From: DAOUBP01 sp964513075
Lineage (GTDB): Bacteria > Chloroflexota > Anaerolineae > CG2-30-64-16
NCBI GenBank assembly: GCA_964513075.1
Contig: CAZELR010000013.1
Coordinates: 18,694-82,693, forward strand
Length of the DNA: 64,000 nucleotides
Reading direction: 5' to 3'
Shown here piece by piece: positions 1-8,322 of this stretch (position 1 is the first letter of the stretch; each line of letters starts with the position of its first letter). The notes beneath the pieces are model-generated. The model did no database searches. It had not been told where the DNA came from and was given only the letters and a program-made list of their open reading frames with translations. The position numbers and the translations under genes were made by a program.

Positions 1-61
1 AGGGCTAGGGCCATGATGTGGCGCAGCACGCGCCGGGGGCGTCGGATCTGGTTAGGTTCGT
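1..61. other. left edge, no gene seen
   Basis: These 61 bases lie downstream of the minus-strand SH3 protein gene. I see no open frame, terminator hairpin with a T-run, or RNA gene in them. The window may cut a neighbouring gene here but nothing supports a call. Confidence 0.4.
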
Positions 62-1243
62 TCATTGGCGGCTGGTGAATACGATGTAGTACCACTCCGA
101 ATTCGCGGCGCTGGTAGGCAGGCGCACCGGAGAGGAAACCGGGTTGTTTGCGCCGTCCACCGCGGTGACCTCCCAAACGTCGTCTCCCAGGGGCACGCCG
201 ACGCCATTGCTGTCCCATTTGACATTGGATCTGCTGCACAGCAAGCCAGCGCGAGGATTCGGGCAATCTACGGATGGATTCACGCCCAGGTCATCGTCTG
301 GTCTTTGCAGTACGTACCAGGTCCAGGCTGTCAGTGAGAGTTCGCTGATCCAAGTTTGTCCTGTGGATAGCTTCCGGATGCGCAGTTTATAACCCCAGAG
401 CGGCGTCGCGCCATTATAGATGACGGCATCGACCCGGAAGTAATTCTGTCCCAGCGAGTACTTGCGAACGGTTCCCTCAACCCGGAAGGGCCAGGCAAAG
501 GTCGGGCTGGGCGCAGGGGTGGGCGGCGGAATGGCTGTGGCCGGGGGCGGTGGCACGTTAGCTACTTCGGGCACTGCCCACAACGGACCGTCGACGCGCA
601 CCACCGAATTAGCAATCCAAACGTCCGCCCCATTGACACAGCAGATCTTCCACCAGTCTCCGGCCTGGTTGCGCCCTACAACTGTCACCTGCGTGCCGAC
701 ATCCAGCCGCGAGACGACCGGATAGTAGGCGCTGGGACCCTGGCGCACGTTAGCTTGATCGACGACCACTTCCACCATGACCGGCGGCAACGGTGTCGGT
801 GTGACGGTGGGCGTGGCGGTAGGCGGGCCGGGCGTGAAGGTGGGCGGCGGCGTTGCGGTTGGTGGCCCGGGTGTCGCGGTCGGCAGCGGAGGCGGCGTCG
901 CGGTGACAATGATGACGACGACCGTCTGCACAGCGGCTCCTCCCGCAGATGGCGTGGGCACAAACAGCGATCCCTCACTGCCGGGGACCAGTTGTTGCGG
1001 CGTGGGCAGCTGTGCTGTGGGTAAAGTCACGCCCGGAAAACGCGTGGCATCCAGCGTCGGCGTCGCTACCTTTAGGCCATCCGTACGCGTCCAAGTGGGC
1101 CGAGGCGTACGGGTCGGCGTGACGGTTGGGGGTGATCGACGGACGATGAATTGTGAGACGGAGCAACTCAACGAGCCCAGCGCCAATGCCAGTATAGCTC
1201 CCAAGAGCACCACTGTGGTGCGGCGACGTGCGGGTCGTTGCAT
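62..1243 (-). CDS. secreted/lipoprotein-like SH3-domain protein
   Basis: An extracytoplasmic protein of 393 residues when started at 1243, where ATG follows an AAAGGT ribosome site; the open frame continues upstream to 1309 without such a site. Near the N-terminus Arg-rich residues precede a hydrophobic stretch ending LGSLSC, a weak lipobox, so it may be a lipoprotein or a membrane-anchored protein. Then come a long Thr/Pro linker (TATP and PTPP runs), a bacterial SH3 (SH3_3) domain with NVRQGPSAYYPVVSRLD and GDWWKICCVNG, a second Pro-rich linker, and a C-terminal beta-rich region of unknown function. SH3_3 domains usually bind cell-wall or surface ligands. Function is inferred only from domain type. 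Confidence 0.75.
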   Translation of the reverse strand: MQRPARRRTTVVLLGAILALALGSLSCSVSQFIVRRSPPTVTPTRTPRPTWTRTDGLKVATPTLDATRFPGVTLPTAQLPTPQQLVPGSEGSLFVPTPSAGGAAVQTVVVIIVTATPPPLPTATPGPPTATPPPTFTPGPPTATPTVTPTPLPPVMVEVVVDQANVRQGPSAYYPVVSRLDVGTQVTVVGRNQAGDWWKICCVNGADVWIANSVVRVDGPLWAVPEVANVPPPPATAIPPPTPAPSPTFAWPFRVEGTVRKYSLGQNYFRVDAVIYNGATPLWGYKLRIRKLSTGQTWISELSLTAWTWYVLQRPDDDLGVNPSVDCPNPRAGLLCSRSNVKWDSNGVGVPLGDDVWEVTAVDGANNPVSSPVRLPTSAANSEWYYIVFTSRQ

Positions 1244-1319
1244 TACGACGTTACCTTTCAAGTTTCCTTCTGAATGCCGTGCCATGCGTGCCGCATGTTT
1301 GAGCGCCACGCATGGAGGC

Positions 1320-1349
1320 AGTATAGCATAAGTTGCCGATGGATAACAA
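1320..1349 (-). promoter_or_regulatory. promoter for SH3 protein gene
   Basis: On the minus strand TTGTTA (1344-1349) is followed after 18 bases by TATACT (1320-1325), a sigma-70-like pair about 75 bases before the ATG at 1243. Prediction from sequence only. Confidence 0.5.
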
Positions 1350-1404
1350 CCTCGAGGCGTTGGCTAAACCAATTCCAGGAGGAGATTCGTGCTCTCCTTG
1401 ATGA

Positions 1405-1434
1405 TTCCTGGTACAGGTGTGGATGTGGTACAAT
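1405..1434 (+). promoter_or_regulatory. putative promoter for aminotransferase gene
   Basis: TTCCTG (1405-1410), an 18-base spacer and TACAAT (1429-1434). The -10 is good and the -35 is weak. It lies about 100 bases before the aminotransferase ATG. Confidence 0.4.
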
Positions 1435-1472
1435 CATCTTTGGGCCTGCCGGCCTGCGCACTACATGCGAGA

Positions 1473-1527
1473 GCCTTGGCGAAGGAGCCTTGACGAGGAG
1501 CCTTCACGAAGGAGCCTTGACGAAGGA
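1473..1527 (+). repeat. four tandem 13-14-mers before the aminotransferase start
   Basis: Four direct copies of GCCTTGACGAAGGA (variants at 1473-1486, 1487-1499 with one base missing, 1500-1513, 1514-1527) end at the ATG at 1537. Each copy contains an AAGGAG- or GAGGAG-like ribosome-binding core. Only the last (AAGGAG, 1523-1528) is at the usual distance of 8 bases from the start. Confidence 0.85.
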
Positions 1528-1536
1528 GCATAACGG

Positions 1537-2727
1537 ATGTTTGACAAGATCGAGACCGCTCCGCCCGATGCCATTCTGGGGTTGGATGAGGCATTTAAGA
1601 GCGATCCTAACCCGGCGAAGATTAACCTGGGTGTGGGTGTGTATAAAGATGAGCGCGGCAATACGCCGATTTTTAGCGCAGTCAAGCGTGCTGAGGCGGC
1701 AATCTTGCAGAGTGAGACCAGCAAAAGCTACCTGGGCATCGCTGGCGCTCCCGAATATGCGGTGGCAGTTCAAGGGCTATTGTTTGGTGAAAATCATCCC
1801 GTCATGGCAGCTCATCGGGCCGTGACCGCGCACTGCCCCGGCGGCACCGGCGCGTTGCGCGTGGCCGCCGATTTCCTCAGGAGGGCCAATCCCCGCGCGC
1901 GTGTGTGGATCAGCCGGCCGACCTGGCCCAACCATCCCGGGGTGATGACCGCGGCAGGCCTGCCCGTCGAGACCTATCCCTATTTTGACACCGCCGGCAA
2001 CCGGGTTGCCTTCACCGAGATGCTGGCGGCGTTGGCTCATGCTTCTGCGGGAGATGTAGTGGTGCTGCATGGCAGTTGCCACAATCCGACCGGCGCGGAC
2101 CCCACACCCCAGCAGTGGGAGATCCTTGCGGATTTCTTCGCCGAGCGCAAGTTGCTGCCGCTCATCGATTTTGCCTATCAGGGGTTTGGTGTTGGATTGG
2201 CCGAGGATGCACGCGGCCTGCGCACCTTATGTGCCCGCTTGGGTGAGGTGATCATTGCCAGCTCTTTCTCGAAGAATTTCGGTCTTTACAACGAGCGAGT
2301 GGGTGCGCTAACGCTGGTCGCGAACTCCACTGCTGCCGCTGACGCGGCGTTGAGCCAGATCAAAACGATCATCCGCGTCATCTACTCGAACCCGCCCGCG
2401 CACGGCGCCAAGATCGTGACCACGATCCTGAGTTCACCGGAGCTGCGCGCCGAGTGGGAAGCTGAGCTTACGGCAACTCGCGGCCGGATCCGGGAGATGC
2501 GCTGGCGGTTTGTGGCTGAGCTGGCCGCGTTGGGCGTCGCACGCGACTTTTCCTTCATCGAACAGCAGAACGGCATGTTCTCCTTTACTGGACTGACCAA
2601 GGAACAGGTGCGCGTCCTGCGCGACCGCTATTCGATTTATATGGTGGATTCGGGCCGGATCAACGTGGCCGGACTGACGTCCAGCAATCTGCCGGCCGTT
2701 TGTCAGGCAATTGCGGACGTGTTGTGA
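1537..2727 (+). CDS. aspC: class I aspartate/aromatic aminotransferase
   Basis: A PLP-dependent aminotransferase of 396 residues, the full length of the AspC/TyrB (class I-alpha) family. It exchanges amino groups between aspartate or aromatic amino acids and 2-oxoglutarate in the cytosol. The N-terminus LGVGVYKDERGNTP is typical of the family. CHNPTG lies at 181-186, DFAYQGFG near 211, and the PLP lysine is K246 in SSFSKNFGLYNER. The ATG follows AAGGAG at 8 bases inside a tandem-repeat leader. It faces ilvD across a hairpin terminator. AspC versus TyrB specificity cannot be settled from sequence, so the symbol is provisional. Confidence 0.9.
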   Translation: MFDKIETAPPDAILGLDEAFKSDPNPAKINLGVGVYKDERGNTPIFSAVKRAEAAILQSETSKSYLGIAGAPEYAVAVQGLLFGENHPVMAAHRAVTAHCPGGTGALRVAADFLRRANPRARVWISRPTWPNHPGVMTAAGLPVETYPYFDTAGNRVAFTEMLAALAHASAGDVVVLHGSCHNPTGADPTPQQWEILADFFAERKLLPLIDFAYQGFGVGLAEDARGLRTLCARLGEVIIASSFSKNFGLYNERVGALTLVANSTAAADAALSQIKTIIRVIYSNPPAHGAKIVTTILSSPELRAEWEAELTATRGRIREMRWRFVAELAALGVARDFSFIEQQNGMFSFTGLTKEQVRVLRDRYSIYMVDSGRINVAGLTSSNLPAVCQAIADVL

Positions 2728-2734
2728 GGGTCAA

Positions 2735-2765
2735 GGGTTGCCAACTTTCGAAAAGTTGGCAACCC
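2735..2765. terminator. bidirectional hairpin between aspC and ilvD
   Basis: A perfect 14-bp stem (2735-2748 with 2752-2765, GGGTTGCCAACTTT arm) sits in the 44-base gap between convergent genes. The T-run is weak on both sides, so it is a probable rather than certain intrinsic terminator. Confidence 0.7.
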
Positions 2766-2771
2766 TCAGCT

Positions 2772-4514
2772 TTATAGTCCTAGCACTGCCCCTTCGCTCC
2801 CCGATGTCACCATCGCTGCGTAGCGTTTCAGCCAGCCGGTTAGCATGCGCTGTGGTGGCTGCCACACGGCCTTACGGCGAGCCAATTCAGCATCCGAGAG
2901 TTCGACCTCCAGCTTGCGTGCCGGGATGTCAATCGCCACCATATCGCCATCCTGGATTAATCCGATCGGCCCGCCGGCTGCAGCTTCGGGCGAGACGTGG
3001 CCGATGCACGCGCCGCGCGTGCCGCCGCTGAACCGGCCATCAGTGATCAGCGCGACCGACCCGCCCAGCCCCATACCCATGATATTGGACGTGGGTGCCA
3101 GCATCTCCTGCATCCCCGGCCCACCCTTCGGTCCCTCGTAACGGATGATGACTACGTCGCCTGTCTTGACCCTGCCGTTAAGGATGCCCGCGTTCGCGTC
3201 GTCGTGCGAATCAAATACCACCGCGGGGCCGCGATGTCGCAGCATCTCGGGCAGCACGCCGGCAGTTTTGATCACCGCGCCGTCGGGAGCCAGGTTGCCG
3301 AACAAGATCGCCAGTCCACCGCGTTCGCTGTACGGGTCGTCCAGAGGTCGCACGCAGTCCTTGTCTTGGCTCTCCGCCCCCCGCACGTTCTCCAGCAGCG
3401 TCTTCCCGGTCACTGTGATCGCATCTTCATGTAGGATACCGGGCCGCTTGCTCAGTTCCCATAGGATGGCTGATACGCCCCCAGCCCGGTCTACATCCTC
3501 CAGGTGATAGCTTGATGACGGAGACACTTTGCAGATGTTTGGCACCCGCTCGGCGACCTCGTTCAGGCGTGCCAGGGGATAGTTCACACCGGCCTCGCGC
3601 GCTAACGCCAGGGTGTGCAGCACGGTATTGGTCGAGCCGCCCATCGCCATGTCCAGTGCAAACGCGTTATCAATCGCCTCCGCGGTGACGATGTCCCGCG
3701 GCTTGAGATCCAGAGCGATGAGGTTCATCACTTGGCGGGCAGCCGCACGGGCTAGTTCCTCGCGCCGGGGGTTGATCCTGTTATTTCTTGGGCCTTGGTC
3801 CGCAGAGTCTACCGCCAGGATCGTGCCATTGCCGGGCAGCGCCATGCCGAGCGCCTCGCACAGGCAGTTCATCGAATTCGCCGTGAACATGCCGGCGCAA
3901 GAGCCGCACGTGGGGCAACTGAACTTTTCAAGATCCTGGAGTTCCTGCTCGTTGATCTTCCCGGACCGGTATGCACCCACCCCTTCGAAGACCGAGATCA
4001 GGTCCGTTACCTTGCCGGAAGGAGTCCTGCCGGCCTGCATCGGCCCGCCGCTGACAAAGATAGTGGGAATATTCAACCGCATCGCGGCCATCAGCATGCC
4101 CGGCACGATCTTGTCGCAATTGGGGATGCAGATCATGGCATCGAAGCAGTGGGCCGCGACCATCGTCTCTACTGAGTCCGCGATCAACTCGCGGCTGGCC
4201 AGGCTGTACTTCATGCCCATGTGGCCCATCGCGATCCCGTCATCCACACCGATGGTGTGAAACATGAACGGCACCCCACCAGCCTCCTGCACCGCCTCCC
4301 GTACCACTTCGCCGAAGCCCTGCAGGTGCACGTGGCCGGGGATGATGTCGGTGTAGGAGTTGGCGATCGCGATAAATGGCTTGTTCCAATCGTCCTCGCT
4401 CTGGATGACGCCGGTAGCGCGCAGCAGCGCCCGGTGCGGCGAGCGTTCGAAGCCCATTTTGATCATGTCTGAACGCATGGGACGGCGTTCTGCGTGAGTT
4501 GGTATCATACTCAT
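2772..4514 (-). CDS. ilvD: dihydroxy-acid dehydratase
   Basis: Iron-sulfur dehydratase of 580 residues that converts dihydroxy-isovalerate and dihydroxy-methylvalerate to the 2-oxo acids, the last common step before valine and isoleucine. Family blocks seen: FIAIANSYTDIIPGH, CIPNCDKIVPGM, FSCPTCGSCAGMFTANS and DGRFSGGTRG, with the cluster cysteines in CDK and CPTCGSC. AAGGGG precedes the start at 4514; a second ATG two codons in (4508) is equally possible from spacing. It is the last gene of the ilv/leu operon, eight bases after the citrate-synthase remnant. Confidence 0.97.
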   Translation of the reverse strand: MSMIPTHAERRPMRSDMIKMGFERSPHRALLRATGVIQSEDDWNKPFIAIANSYTDIIPGHVHLQGFGEVVREAVQEAGGVPFMFHTIGVDDGIAMGHMGMKYSLASRELIADSVETMVAAHCFDAMICIPNCDKIVPGMLMAAMRLNIPTIFVSGGPMQAGRTPSGKVTDLISVFEGVGAYRSGKINEQELQDLEKFSCPTCGSCAGMFTANSMNCLCEALGMALPGNGTILAVDSADQGPRNNRINPRREELARAAARQVMNLIALDLKPRDIVTAEAIDNAFALDMAMGGSTNTVLHTLALAREAGVNYPLARLNEVAERVPNICKVSPSSSYHLEDVDRAGGVSAILWELSKRPGILHEDAITVTGKTLLENVRGAESQDKDCVRPLDDPYSERGGLAILFGNLAPDGAVIKTAGVLPEMLRHRGPAVVFDSHDDANAGILNGRVKTGDVVIIRYEGPKGGPGMQEMLAPTSNIMGMGLGGSVALITDGRFSGGTRGACIGHVSPEAAAGGPIGLIQDGDMVAIDIPARKLEVELSDAELARRKAVWQPPQRMLTGWLKRYAAMVTSGSEGAVLGL

Positions 4515-4522
4515 GGTTCCCC

Positions 4523-4918
4523 TTATGATCTCTGTGCGATCGGCACGAAGGGCAGACCCATCTCACCGATATATTTGGAAGTGGGCCGGATCAGCCGGTT
4601 GCCGGCATATTGCTCCATGATGTGGGCGATCCAGCCGGCTGTGCGTGCAGCCGCGAAGACAGTTGTGAAGTACTCCGGCGGAATGCCTAAGGCATGTTGC
4701 ACTGTGGCGGAGCAGAAGTCAACGTTCGGATAGATGCCCTTGGCATCCATGACAGCTTTCTCGATGCGCCGTGAGATGTCGTGAAGGTGGCCTGTGTTGT
4801 GTGCGGCACATAGTAGTTCGGAGTACTTGAACAGGTGCTGGGTGCGCGGATCTTCGGTGCGATAAACGCGGTGGCCAAAGCCCATGATTTTCTGCTTGTT
4901 TTCTGGTAAAGTAGACAT
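4523..4918 (-). pseudogene. citrate synthase remnant, C-terminal third
   Basis: 131 residues matching only the C-terminal part of citrate synthase. It opens directly at KIMGFGHRVYR (active-site His region), keeps NVDFCSATVQHALG (active-site Asp) and FAAARTAGWIAHIMEQ, and ends normally. About two thirds of the enzyme, including the first catalytic His and much of the large domain, is absent; leuB ends only 40 bases upstream. An ATG at 4918 with AGAGGG six bases before it means it could still be translated, and there are no stops or frameshifts inside. I call it a deletion remnant; a retained stand-alone domain is the alternative. No other citrate synthase is in the window. Confidence 0.75.
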
Positions 4919-4958
4919 AAATAACCCTCTTAAGTACAACTGCGTTGCGGAGTGCGAC

Positions 4959-6041
4959 TTATGCACCACGCAACATTCGTGTCGCCACCTGACCGCCCAT
5001 CGCTGCGGTACCGACCAGTTTGCAGCCCGGCGTCCTGATATCGCTGCAGCGGTAGCCGTCGGCCAGGGTCGCGTCTACGGCTGCCTCTACGGCATCCGCT
5101 TCTGCGCTTAGGCCCAGCGACCAGCGCAGCAGCATGGCGCAGCTCAGGATGGTGGCCAGCGGGTTGGCGATGCCTTGTCCGGCGATATCAGGCGCGCTGC
5201 CGTGGATCGGCTCGTAGAGGCCAAACTTGCCCGCGCCCAACGATGCGGACGGCAACATGCCCATGCTGCCCGCCAGCATGGCGGCCTCATCGGATAGGAT
5301 ATCGCCAAACATGTTCTCCGTGGCGATCACGTCGAAGTCGGTCGGCCGGCGGATCAGGTACATTGAGCAGGCGTCCACCAGGATGTCCTCGATCTCTACA
5401 TCGGGATACTCGGCCGCCACCTCATGGGCTACCGTGCGCCATAGCCGCGACGACGCCAGCACATTGGCTTTGTCAACAGACGTGACCTTCTTGCGCCGTC
5501 CACGCGCCAGCTCGAACGCCAGGCGCATCAGGCGGGCGACCTCAGCTTCGGTGTAGAGCATCGTGTCCACACCCGAACGGTTTGGCTTCTCGCCACTCTG
5601 ACCCTGCGGCTTGCCAAAGTAAAGGCCGCCGGTCAGCTCTCGGAGGATGATCATGTCCACGCCGGCGATAATCTCCGGCTTCAGTGTGGACGCGCCGACC
5701 AGGGCCGGATAAACCTTAACGGGTCGTACGTTGGCGAAGAGGCCCAGCCCGCCGCGCAGGCCAAGTAGCCCCTGCTCGGGCCGCACCGCAGCGCGGGGAT
5801 CGCTCCACTTCGGCCCGCCCACTGCGCCCAACAGCACCGCATCGCTTGCCCGGCATGCGGCCAGCGTCTCATCCGGCAGCGGGTTGCCCGTCTCATCGAT
5901 GGCAATGCCGCCGATCAACGCCTCGGTGAACTCAAACGTATGTCCGAACTTAGTAGCCGCAGCCTGCAGGATCTTGACACCCTCGGCTACCACCTCCGGG
6001 CCGATCCCGTCGCCCGGCAAAAGTGTGATTTTTGCTTGCAT
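4959..6041 (-). CDS. leuB: 3-isopropylmalate dehydrogenase
   Basis: NAD-dependent oxidative decarboxylase of 360 residues, the third step of leucine synthesis. It shows the beta-decarboxylating dehydrogenase signature: LLPGDGIGPEV at the N-terminus, LLGAVGGPKW, RPEQGLLGLR, LRELTGGLYFG, and the Mg-binding block TENMFGDILSDEA followed by GSMGMLPSASLG and EPIHGSAPDIAGQ. The start at 6041 has AGGG eight bases upstream. It begins three bases after cimA ends, so the two are translationally coupled. CimA-made citramalate also needs this enzyme plus LeuCD to yield 2-oxobutyrate, which fits the gene order. Confidence 0.97.
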   Translation of the reverse strand: MQAKITLLPGDGIGPEVVAEGVKILQAAATKFGHTFEFTEALIGGIAIDETGNPLPDETLAACRASDAVLLGAVGGPKWSDPRAAVRPEQGLLGLRGGLGLFANVRPVKVYPALVGASTLKPEIIAGVDMIILRELTGGLYFGKPQGQSGEKPNRSGVDTMLYTEAEVARLMRLAFELARGRRKKVTSVDKANVLASSRLWRTVAHEVAAEYPDVEIEDILVDACSMYLIRRPTDFDVIATENMFGDILSDEAAMLAGSMGMLPSASLGAGKFGLYEPIHGSAPDIAGQGIANPLATILSCAMLLRWSLGLSAEADAVEAAVDATLADGYRCSDIRTPGCKLVGTAAMGGQVATRMLRGA

Positions 6042-6044
6042 AGA

Positions 6045-7640
6045 TTATTCCCTATATCCATTCAGCAGCGCATACTCCATGCTGTCCGCCAGCGCCTGCC
6101 AGGAAGATTCGATGATGTTAGGTGATGCACCGACGGTGCTCCAAGAGGAGCGACCGTTGCGTGTCTCGATGATGACGCGTGTAACGGCCGCGGTGGCGGC
6201 ATCACCATTGAGGATACGTACTTTATAATCTGCCAACTGGATATCGGCCAGGCGTGGGTAGTGCGGCACGAGCGCCTTGCGCAGCGCCCCATCCAACGCG
6301 TTGACCGGGCCGTTGCCTGCGGCCGCAGTGTGCATGATTTCATCGCCGACTCGCACCTTTACCGTAGCTTCTGCCAACATGCCGCGGCCCGTGCGATGCT
6401 CAACCACAGCCATGAAGTCCAGCAGTTCGAACGGCGGCCGGTAATCCGGCTGCATCCTCTGGAGCATCAGCGCTACCGACGCTTCTGCGCCTTCAAAGTA
6501 GAAGCCGCGACTCTCGAGCTCCTTCACCTGAACCAGCACGCGTTGGACATCTTCGCGGGTGGCGTCCAAGCCGAACTCGCGTGCTTTGTAAACCAGGTTG
6601 CCGCGGCCAGAGAGCTCGCTCACCAATACCCGTTTTCGGTTGCCGACCAGTGACGGGTCGATGTGTTGGTAACTGGCCTCCACCTTCAGGATCGCTGCCA
6701 CATGGATGCCACCCTTGTGAGCAAACGCGCTCGCACCTACGAACGGCAGTCGCGGGTTGGGAATCATGTTGGCAGATTCATCCACGAAGTGAGACAGCTC
6801 TGCCAGGCGACTTAACCCAGTTTCGTTCAGGCAGTGGTAGCCCATCTTGAGCTGTAGATCGGGGATCAAGGTACAGAGGTTGCAGTTGCCGACCCGCTCG
6901 CCGTAGCCGTTGACCGTGCCCTGCACCTGCGTCGCGCCGGCGCGCACTGCGGCCAGAGCATTGGCTGCGCTGAGACCTCCATCGTCGTGCGTATGAATTC
7001 CGATCTGTACTGGTCCTGGGACGTTGCCTTCGAGGCAGTGCCGGGCCAGATAGTCACGGGCCTTGCCGACGACGTTCTCCACATCCCAAGGCAGTGCGCC
7101 GCCGTTGGTCTCGCATAGGATCACAAATTCTGCGCCGCCGCGCGCCGCCGCACCGATGGTTGCCAGGGCATATTCGGGGTTAGCTTTGTAGCCATCGAAG
7201 AAATGCTCGGCATCGTAGAAAACGCGGCGACCATTCGCTGCAAAGTAGCGAACGCTCTCGGCAATCATCGCCAGGTTCTCGTCCAGCGTGGTCTCCAGCA
7301 CATGATGCACATGCAGATCCCAACTCTTGCCGACCAGGGTGACGCAAGGCGTCTCTGCCGCCAGCAGCAGCGCGACCTGTGGATCCGTTTCGCAGGTCGT
7401 CCCGGCGCGTCGCGTTGCGCCGAACGCAGCCACCTGGGCCTGATGCAGCGGTTTTTCGCGGATGCGGCGAAAGAATTCGACGTCTTTCGCGTTGGAGCCT
7501 GGCCAGCCGCCTTCAATGAAGTGAATGCCGATCTCGTCCAACCGCTGGGCGATCTTGAGCTTGTCCTCTAATGAGAAAGCAATTCCCTCGCCCTGCGCGC
7601 CATCACGCAGTGTAGTATCATAAATGTAGATCTGATTCAA
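6045..7640 (-). CDS. cimA: (R)-citramalate synthase
   Basis: 531 residues of the LeuA/homocitrate synthase superfamily with the CimA-type N-terminus YIYDTTLRDGAQGEGIAFS and GWPGSNAKD. It condenses pyruvate and acetyl-CoA to citramalate, starting a threonine-independent isoleucine route. Metal ligands are visible in GIHTHDDGGLSAANAL and GTVNGYGERVGNCNL; a C-terminal regulatory (LeuA allosteric) domain follows about residue 380. The start is TTG at 7640, immediately after the leuD TAA, with GGAG ten bases before. A separate leuA lies upstream in the same operon, which supports CimA rather than a second isopropylmalate synthase. No ilvA is present here. Confidence 0.93.
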   Translation of the reverse strand: MNQIYIYDTTLRDGAQGEGIAFSLEDKLKIAQRLDEIGIHFIEGGWPGSNAKDVEFFRRIREKPLHQAQVAAFGATRRAGTTCETDPQVALLLAAETPCVTLVGKSWDLHVHHVLETTLDENLAMIAESVRYFAANGRRVFYDAEHFFDGYKANPEYALATIGAAARGGAEFVILCETNGGALPWDVENVVGKARDYLARHCLEGNVPGPVQIGIHTHDDGGLSAANALAAVRAGATQVQGTVNGYGERVGNCNLCTLIPDLQLKMGYHCLNETGLSRLAELSHFVDESANMIPNPRLPFVGASAFAHKGGIHVAAILKVEASYQHIDPSLVGNRKRVLVSELSGRGNLVYKAREFGLDATREDVQRVLVQVKELESRGFYFEGAEASVALMLQRMQPDYRPPFELLDFMAVVEHRTGRGMLAEATVKVRVGDEIMHTAAAGNGPVNALDGALRKALVPHYPRLADIQLADYKVRILNGDAATAAVTRVIIETRNGRSSWSTVGASPNIIESSWQALADSMEYALLNGYRE

Positions 7641-8240
7641 TTAAAGATCTCTCCGCATGTGAGTCACTTCGTACGCGATAATGGCTTCGGTTTGATCCAG
7701 CAGGTAGCCTAACTCATCTACCCCTTGCAGCAGGCAGCTCTGTGCAAAAGGATCGATCGGGAAAACCGCTGTCGTGCCGTCCGACAAGCGCAACGTCTGC
7801 GCGGCCAGATCGATCGTCGCCTGCGCGGCGGGATCGGCCGCTACCATCTCGAATAGCCGATTCTGGGTTGCGGCGTCAACCACCACGGGCAGCAGGCCGT
7901 TTTTTAGCGCGTTGTTGCGAAAGATATCGGCGAACGACGTGCTGATCACGGCTCGAAAGCCGAAGTCGGCCAGTGCCCAGGGTGCGTGCTCGCGCGAGCT
8001 GCCGCACCCGAAGTTATCACCTGCCAACAACACCTGGCAGCCCTGCGCGTCCGGCCGGTTAAGCGCGAAGTCGGATCTGGGCTGACCCGCGGCATCATAT
8101 CGCCAGTCGGCAAAGAGATTCTTGCCCAATCCGGTCTTTACGGTGGTTTTCAGAAACCGCGCCGGGATGATTTGATCGGTGTCGATATTGTCGATGGGCA
8201 GCGCAACGATGCGCGAAGTTAAAGTAACAAAGGGTTCCAT
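7641..8240 (-). CDS. leuD: isopropylmalate isomerase small subunit
   Basis: 199 residues, normal for LeuD, the swivelling domain of the LeuCD isomerase acting on 2-isopropylmalate and, in this pathway, citramalate. It has DNIDTDQIIPARFLK near the N-terminus and GDNFGCGSSREHAPWAL. I chose the ATG at 8240 because GGGAGG sits seven bases before it; an ATG two codons upstream (8246) is too close to that site. The frame extends further to 8318, but that part is translated from a short-repeat stretch and is not family-like. It directly abuts cimA. Confidence 0.95.
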   Translation of the reverse strand: MEPFVTLTSRIVALPIDNIDTDQIIPARFLKTTVKTGLGKNLFADWRYDAAGQPRSDFALNRPDAQGCQVLLAGDNFGCGSSREHAPWALADFGFRAVISTSFADIFRNNALKNGLLPVVVDAATQNRLFEMVAADPAAQATIDLAAQTLRLSDGTTAVFPIDPFAQSCLLQGVDELGYLLDQTEAIIAYEVTHMRRDL

Positions 8241-8293
8241 ATCCATGCCTCCCGTGGTGTGGTGACATGCAGTCGTTGCGTATCGATGGTTCT

Positions 8294-8322
8294 TCACGCA
8301 CCACGCATTACGCACCACGTCA
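8294..8322. repeat. ACGCACCACGC-type short repeat between leuC and leuD
   Basis: A degenerate run of ACGCACC/ACGCATT words covers the end of leuC and the start of the leuC-leuD gap. The same vocabulary recurs near 4958-4976, 30689-30729, 32371-32411, 32868-32919 and 39052-39143. Confidence 0.7.

Noticed and set aside
8241..8318. N-terminal extension of LeuD
   Set aside because: It reads through short-repeat DNA, is unlike the family, and a good ribosome site precedes the ATG at 8240.
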